Positions 1 through 9,000 of a DNA stretch of 64,000 bases are shown here, one piece after another (positions within the stretch are counted from its first letter, which is position 1; each line of letters begins with the position of its first letter). The notes beneath the pieces are model-generated. The model was not told the DNA's origin. It saw nothing but the letters and a program-made list of their open reading frames with translations, and made no database searches. Origin of the DNA: a virus. Where the stretch lies: the IMG/VR virus record IMGVR_UViG_3300005613_000060, positions 1-64,000 of that record. One strand, 5' to 3'. Both the position numbers and the translations under genes were made by a program.

Positions 1-3000
1 ATTAAATTTCCAAATGTCTTAGCATAATCTTCATTTGCAAAATAAATAGCATTTGATCCATATGATTCAGAAGGAATTCTTTTTTCAAATGTTTTCTCAG
101 ACCTTTTTGTACCATGATAAACAATATCTTTTACTTTACTATCAGGAAATATAGTATCAAGATATTGAGAGTATTGTTCAGGAGTTCCTATATTAGCTAA
201 TTCAGGATTAGATTCAAATAGTTCTAACACACCTTCTTTAACACTAGTAGATGATTGAGTAGGTTGAGTAGATTTACTTCTTAGTTCTTCCACTACTTCT
301 GCTAAAGCTGTAGGATGCATACCTTGACCTCTAGCAGCTAACTTACCTGCATATAATAGAGTAGCACCGTCTAGCTTACCTTGGTTAATTTGATCAAGTA
401 TCCAAGCTCTTTGTTGTGATTTTAATTGCATTCCTGTATCATTATTAAAGCCAAACTCTTCTAAAAGTCTTTGTTTTAAATATTGATATGTTTGAGGAGC
501 TTTTTCTTTTAGTTTAGCTAATCCAGTACCTAATCCATCTTTAGGAAATACTACATCTTTTCCAGTAGCTTTTATTTTAGCAATATCTTCATCTATTACA
601 GCTTTATTTTTAGTTAAATCTTTATCAGTCATAAAAGCAGACTCTGCATTAGAAGGAGCAAGTTTAGTAGCAATACCTATAGCATTAGGATTATTTCTAA
701 TCTGAGCTTGTCCCCCTGTACCAGCTCTTTGAGTATTATCCCCAAAACCATATATTTTATTTGGATTAGCCTTTACATCAGCATCTGTATATCTGTCAAC
801 AATTTCTAGATTTGTAGTAAGCCAGTTTTTATAAGCTACCACAGCTGCACCTATACTAGGTACTTTTATAGTACCACCATAACCCGCCTCACTAAAAGGA
901 TTACCAAAATGTTCATTAGGTTTAGCAGATTCAGTACGCATTGTATTAACTCCTTCTGCACTATATACAGGTCTTGTTTTTAAATCTCCCGACCATTCTC
1001 TACTTAAATCTATTGTAGGTTTAACACTAGTAGATGATTGAGTAGGTTGAGTAGTAGTTGTAGGAGCTTGTTGTTGAGTAGTAGCAAATCTAGCTTTAAA
1101 TGCTTGTTCATTTTTAACATTACCAGAATTAGTTCTAAACTCCCAATCCTTTGGTGCTAGTACTGTAGTAGGAATACCTAATCTCATACCTGCTTTTGCA
1201 CCTGCTTCATCAAATCCTGTTTGACCACCGCTTCTAATACCTGTTATTTTAATTTTTAAATTAGGTGAATTAAGTGCAGCATTTAATAATTGATATGTAA
1301 ATTCATCTACTTGCTCTTGAGTATATTGTTTCATATCATATATACCATTACCAGCAATATTTAATGTTTTAATATTTTTAGAATTTAAAATATCTACTAA
1401 CTTATTTACTCTTTCTGGTGTAACATTTAATGTACTTGCGTTTAAAGCAATATATGTTTTACCTTGTTCATTAACAGATTTTTTAGTAAGTTTTTCACCT
1501 GGTGTTTCAAAGTTAATTGCTAAATGTATTGTTGCATCAGCAGAAGCATTAATTCTAGTTCTAGCTGGATAACCACCAGTTTGATTTTCTTCAAAATTAA
1601 TTTCAGCTGCAACACCTTGTTGTTGAGTAGATGATTGAGTAGGTTCTTCAATTACTTCTGGAGTTACCGGTAAGGCAGCTTCTGGATTATTATATTGTTT
1701 AGGGTTTGCTTCAATATAGTTTTTAATATAATCTGGAGACATAAGTGTATTAAATACACTATTTAAAACTAGACCGTTTTGAGCTTCTAATTTTTCTGCA
1801 ATAAAGAAATTACTTTCATTTCTAATAATCTCATTAGTTTCACTTTGGTTAACTATATCGTTAATACTATTTGCTGAATAACCAACACCATGTTGATAGA
1901 CCATAGCTCTATTAAATAAAGAAAACCATTCTGATATTCTCTGATTTTCTACAGGATTAGAAACTTTTTTTACAGTTGGATCTGCAAGTTGTCTTATGTT
2001 TTGTTCATAAGAGTCAGAGATTTCTCTATTTAATTCTCTTTTATTTGATAATGTAAGAATTTTGTATTTTCTTCTACTAGGTGCTTCTGCAATTTGTAAT
2101 TTCTGTAATACTGGAAATTGCTCTTTTAATTCTGGATTATCTTTAATTACTTCAAGAATTTTTTCAGAGTATGCTAGTTTTTCTCCTTTAAGCATTACAT
2201 AAGGATTAAAGCTATATATTAAAGCTTTTTCAGTAAGATATGCTTCATATGCTTTAACATCTACATCATCTGTTAGTTTAAGCATAGACTTAAAGTTTAA
2301 GAAGTCTTTATCTTTTTTTGCTTTTTCTAAAGAGTTATTAGCTTCTTGTTTAGCTTTTTCTAGATGATACTTTACAAATACTACTGGGTTTTTAAAATAT
2401 TCTTTAGAATTAAAAGACATCAATCCTCTAGACTTATATGACTTGTCTGATGAACTTTGTTTTAAATATAGACCTTCATTATAGTCTTCATTAAGTATAT
2501 CATAATTAACATAAAGTACATTGTCAATTACTTTTGCAGGGACCTCTAATTTTTTATTTTCTTTTACTTCATAGCCTCCGTATTCTGTTGGACGGGTAAT
2601 AATATTACCATTACCATCAGTAATGTGAGACATTGTATTTTGATAAATATAATTAACAACTGCGTTACTTAAAGCTGAGGTAAATCTTTCCTGGCCTTCA
2701 ACACCTGCACCAAATTTATTTTTAATATTGACTCTTTGTGCATAGGTTATATATGTTAGATAATCTATAAAAGTATCATTTAATCTTAAAGTAAATAATG
2801 GTTTTATCAACTCTGTAGAAATATCATTTTTATAAAAAGATGAAAGAATACTATTATTTTGATAAGCGTCTACTAAATCAGATGGTACTCCTATTTCTTT
2901 TTTAATATTTTTAAGATTTGCTTTTCTTTTTGAACTTTGAAAAGAAGTTTTAGAAAGTTTTGTATCAGGATTAAATAACTTTTTAGCTTCTGAATAACCT

Positions 3001-6000
3001 CTAGTATCATTCTCAAGTAATAATAAGTGTAAGAAGTAAGCTAAGTTTTTATTCTTTTTATTTTCACTTAAGTTTTTCAAAAGAGCTTCATTTGTATAGA
3101 GCTCTTCTGTCATTGAGTTAGCTACTATTTCCGCATAAGGTAACAACGTAGGACCTGTTAATCTGTCTTTTTGATAAGAATATTTAAATTTATTACTTGG
3201 GTCAATAAAAGAAAAATCTTGTACATCACCTATAAACGCATCTATGTTTTTAATAGTATCTGTTTTTATTTTTTTCCCATCTACTATTATTTCAGGTAAT
3301 TGTTTTATAGCATCTTTAAATCTTTGAAGGTTAGCTTCAGATTCTAATCTACTATATTCATTTTCTGAAAGGTATCCTTTAAGGATATTTCCTGCAGCCA
3401 TCCACTCTTTTTCAGATTGATCTCCTGTAATAATTTTTCTCCAAGGACTTTTTATTTTTTGTTTCTCCTCTACATACTCTTGAATCAAAGGTTGAGACAA
3501 AAAGTATACAGCTGCTCTTTCATCTACACCAGCTTCAATTAAATAATTTAATGTATTTAAAGATTCTAAATTTGCTCTTACATAAAATACCCATGGATCT
3601 TTTTCAACATCCACAAGCCCATTCATTAAATGTGAATGTAAGTCTCCTATTTTAGTTCCTGACGTGTTTAATTCAGAAGATAAAGATATTCTACCATCTT
3701 TGTTTCTCTTATGCTTAAGTCTTATGTTTAATTCTCTTTTAACATTTCCTTTAGCTTTAACACCGTTTTCATAAACAACATCTTCAACTTCTTTAGGCAT
3801 TGCTGCACCAATTGATTTTTTAATTGGATGTTGTTTATTTTCTAAAGCTACTATACCTAAACCATCTTTACCTGTCATATTAACTTTTAAGTTATTAACA
3901 TTGTATAGTGCTTCAAGTACTCTTGTAGGACTTATATTTTTAGATGTGGGTACTTTTTGTCTATTTTCAAATCTATTGTAACCTTTTTGATAGTCTTTTA
4001 CATCCTCTACAATATCTTGTAAAAGATAAGTATCATTAGGTTTAACAAGTAAGGCATAATTTTCAGGAAGAAGTAATAGATCTGCAGTAGCTTTAAGAGT
4101 TTCATTTTCTAAAGCTTTCTTTTTAATTTGGATTTGATTTCTTATTTCCTTCTTTTCTTTTTTATCTTTAGCCTTATCATACCTTTCCTCTAGTTCCTTT
4201 AAAGATAAAGCTGACTTTATAACTTTGCCACTCTTATCTAAATGAGGATAAGTAAAAAACAACTTATCACCATCAAAGTCGGAACCTGCTTTGGCAACTA
4301 ATTCAGAAGGTACAACTACTTGATTACCAAAACTTTCTGGTAAGAAATGATAAATTTCTGCAACTTCCATAGAGTTATGCTCCTGAACAGGAATACGTGG
4401 ACCAGCAATAGTAATTGACTCTCTATTTTCTTCTACCCAAGTTTCATCTTTGATAGCTTGATTAAGAGTTTCAATATTACCAATAGCTTTTCCTTTATAT
4501 TCTAAATTTAAAAGATTAACAAAGTCTCCTTGTAGAGCTAGTGCTACTTTCATAGCTTTTGTTCTACCTTTACTTTTTTGATAAAAAGGTAAACCATTTG
4601 TTCCATCTTTAGTATCTACTGACCATTTATTACCAAACATTGAAACAGGCATTTGAAGTAAAGGTTCTCCTTTTACTTTTTGTTTAATCAACCTTTTTTC
4701 AATAATAGAAACTAATGTTTTTTCTATAATGTCTGCTTTAATGTGTATTGATAAATCAGAGATAAGGTTACCTTTTGGTGTTACACCTATAACATCTAAT
4801 AAGTGATTTGGTAAATCTCTATCTTCTAACTCTCTTTTAATTAAATCTAGAAACTGGGAAGGGTTACCAAAATAACTATTAGAAATAGGATCATATTTAT
4901 ATCCAATTTCTTCAAGAAGTTCTAATCTTAAAACATCACTTGAATCATCAATTGCTTTTTTATATTGAGCAACTTTTTCTTCATAGTTTTTAGTTTTTGG
5001 CATACCTTCTGTAAAAGCCCCGTCTAAAATCAAACCTCTTACCTGGGTAGGGTAACTTGTTTGATTTTTATATTTTCTATTAACAGGAGAAGCTTTCTTC
5101 AAGTACTCTACATAAACTCTATTCTTTGTGAATTTTATATCTTCATTAAAACTTTTGTAGGTTTTACCATTATCAGCATCATCATTATATATCTGATCTC
5201 TGGAACCATCGGAAGTTATTGTTGTCCCTTTTGAGCCTGTTCCAAATGTAACATATTGAATATCTTTTCTGATCATTTGATCATGAAGATTTTGCAAATC
5301 ACTACCTTCTATTGCATCTGGTATTAAAGGAAACAAAGAAAACTTATGCATAGCTAATGCTGTCATTCCTTCATTAGCTAAAGGTCCAAAGTTTTGAAGC
5401 TTATAAGGAGGGAAGAAATGTTTAACATCTTCTGTATTGTACTTTTCTTTTCTTACTATTTTCTTATAAAAAGTTTCTTGATCATCAGACCAATCATTTT
5501 CTAATTTTTTTAAAGTTCTATAAACATCAAAAGTAATGTATCCAGCACCATCACCTTCTTCCATATTAGAATATTTTTTAATATCCTTTTCTACTTTTTT
5601 AGCTACTTTATCTTTATAATCTTTTACTCCGGCATCTTTAAATTGTTGAGTATAAAGTTCTTCTAAAGATTCTTTAATGTTTTTTAAATAAATAGAATCA
5701 ATTTTTACATCTCTTAATATAGCTGTATTAAAGACACCTGAATATTTAAATATCTTTTCTCCAATAGATTCTGAATATGTGTTTACAGGGGCTCCTTCTT
5801 CAGCCTTAACATTAAAAACTTCATTAATAAATTTTCTAGCTGCAATATCTGTTCTAAACTTAGGACCTCCAGAAGATGCTCCAGTATTTCTTTTGTGAAA
5901 CTCTTCTTTTGCGTGGTTAAACTGAGCTAAGCTTCCATAAAATAAATGAATCATTTCAAAGTTATGAATCCAAGAATTATATGTGTAACTTTTCATTACA

Positions 6001-9000
6001 GCATTTATAGCATCTTTACCTTCTAGTTTTGTTTTTTCTAAAAGAGCTGGAGCTATATACTCATTGTTTCTTAAGAAATCTCTATTTCTAGTAGTTTCTT
6101 CTTTAAAATATCCTGTTACTTCATTAAATAAGTCATTATAAAGATTAGTATCTTGATTAGTAACATAATCAGTAAGGTTATCTATTCCTTGCTCGATTAA
6201 ACCGTATAATTTCTTTTTAGTAGTGTCTGTTAGTACATTATCAAATGCTGTAAATAACTCACCTGCAAGATACTCTTTACCATCAAATTTAACTTTTTTG
6301 TTAAACCCTAAATAGTTTTTATACTTAGGATCACTTTTAAACATTTTAATTCTTTGGAATTCTGTTTCAATGTAACCCAAAAGAATATGATCAAAAGCAT
6401 ATTTAACACCTTTGCTTCCATTAAAGGTATTAGTAGGTACATATAAGTGATCATCACCGACAACACTAATATCATATCTTTTTAATCCACCTTTAACTCT
6501 TGCGCCATAAGAAGATTTTTTACTAGCATGTCTTGGATTTTCAGCAACACCTGCTCCTAATAAAGAATGAATGTTTTGTAAAAAGTAACCATACTGATCT
6601 AAGTCTGTAGTATTAACTCCTTCTTTAGTACCATCTGAATTAACAATTTGAGTACCTGAATTCATAAAAAGCTGAAAGCTTCTCTTAGTTAATCTCTTTC
6701 TAGAATCACTAGTAAAATCAAATAATGACTTAATAATTTGAGAATTTTCTGTAAAACTATTTTTACTAGGATTTAAAAACTCCATATGTCTAACATTAAG
6801 ATACATGTCAGAAAGAGTTTTAGCATTATCTAATTCATAACCTATTCTGGTAATTTCATTATCTGCTATATGTGGGAATACAGTATCACCTGCTGCATTA
6901 GGCACTCCAAAACTTAAAGCTTCAAAACCTTTATTAGCATGTAACTCTGCAAGCTTTTTTATATTATTAGACTGATTAACTTCTTTATCTTTTTCTAATA
7001 CTCCTTTTTCTATTTTAGAATTTATTGTAGTAAGAGGATTTTTCTTAAAGTTTTCAAGAAATTCATTTTGCTTAACATTATATACTCTTTCTCCTCTTTC
7101 AATTATTGCAGCTTTTTTTGCAATATCAAAAATATAAGCTATACCGTATTCCTTAAAGTTTGTTTCTAAGTCTTCTTTAATTGCTATAGTATCATCTAAG
7201 TATAAGCCTAAACCTCTTAAGAAACCAAAGATTTTATTTCCATCTTTGTCAATGCTTCCGCTATCATTCTTATATTTATTTACTAACTCATTAACATTAA
7301 GTAAGTTAACATTATCAGATGTTCTTTGAACAAATGGATTTTCTAAATCATTTTTAAATGTATTTACCCATCTCTGAATAATAACAGGAGCTTCCATAGA
7401 AGCTTCTATAATTTTTACTTCACCTGTTTCTGCAAAGTAAGTAGTTTGTAGATAAGGTAACTCAGACTTAGAAAAGTCTTGCCATAGAGCAGTTACAGTA
7501 TCAAATTCAGAACTTGTTTTAGCATAATCTGCAGGGTTTGGAAGCTTGTATTTAATAAGTTGTTTTAACTCAGGTATAAGATCTTGTGATTCAACTAGTT
7601 TATCATACATTACTTGAGGATCTTTAATACCTGCAATTTGTCTAGTAACTAAGTTCCATACGTTATAAAAGTCAGCTCTTTTCTTAAACCCGTATTCATC
7701 TAATTCATTCTTTCCTTCTCTATTAACAGCAAATAAACTTTTAAATATATACTTAGTTTGTGGATTAGCATCATCTAATATAGATGTCTTACCTACTTTT
7801 TTATCCCATACTTCTGCAGAATCACTTCCAGATTCAGGATCAGTAATATCTACCTCTTCTCCATTTTCATCTACATAGTCAGTACCTTCAAGACTATCTT
7901 TATCATCAGCTCTTAAATACTCATAAGCTGAGTTTTGCAAGTGATAGTTTACAAAACCATTACTTGGATCTCCAAAGTTTGCTAATGTAGTTTCTAATAC
8001 TTTAATTTTATTAAGTAAGTTATTTTGTTCTGCAGTAAGAGGTTTTAACTGAGGTTTTTCTTTTATTACTACATCTTTAAAATTTTGAGCTCCTGCCTGT
8101 AGATAATTATCATACTGATCAATTATATCAGTTTGATCCGCTACTACCATAATTTGTACCGGAGTACCATCTTTATTTACAAGATCATTGTGGTAATAAA
8201 AATCTGCAACAATGTTTATATCAAAATAAACTTGACCTTTAACTCTTAATCCTTTTTTAAGAGCTGGTGTTAGCTTCGTAAAATCACTTATTTGTGAAGT
8301 AGTAAAAGCGTAGAGCTTTTCCTCATTTTTCTTAACAATAAACCCGGCTGAAATCTTTTCTAATTGATCAACAGTAGTAGCTTGATTAAAACTTTTATCA
8401 GATATATCACCAAGCTTATTTCTAAACTCTTTTGCTTTAGCATCTAAAGTTTTTCTTACTTGCTCATAAAGTTTAGCCTTATTGTTGGAACTTCTTAATG
8501 CACTAATTACATATGCTTTATTTTTTGTTTTTTCAACAAGGCTATCAAGATATTCAGATATAATACTATCAGTTGCATTAAGCATAGCATCTGCTTCTGT
8601 AGGGCTTAATACATAATCTTTAACTTTACTTACTCCTCTAACACCTCTGTTTAATTCATTAAACATGATGTTATCTATGGAAGGTGTAAGATTATTAAAT
8701 GTTCCAAAGTATAATTTATTAAACATCTCATTTACCGCAGGTATTTGAGTTGCACTAAATGAATCACTTTTTGTAACCCCTTTTCCAAATAAAGCTTTTA
8801 AGAAGTTCCACATTTTTCTAAAAATAGAATTTCTTTTTGGAGAACCTTTTTTAGCTTTTTGATTTCTTGCATAATCTCTAAAGTCTTCAGCAAGCATTTC
8901 TTCTATTTCAAAAAAACTTAAATCTTTATACTTAGGATTACTATTTCTAACTTCATTATAGAGATCTATTTTTTGAGGTTTAGTTAGGAATAATTGTGAG

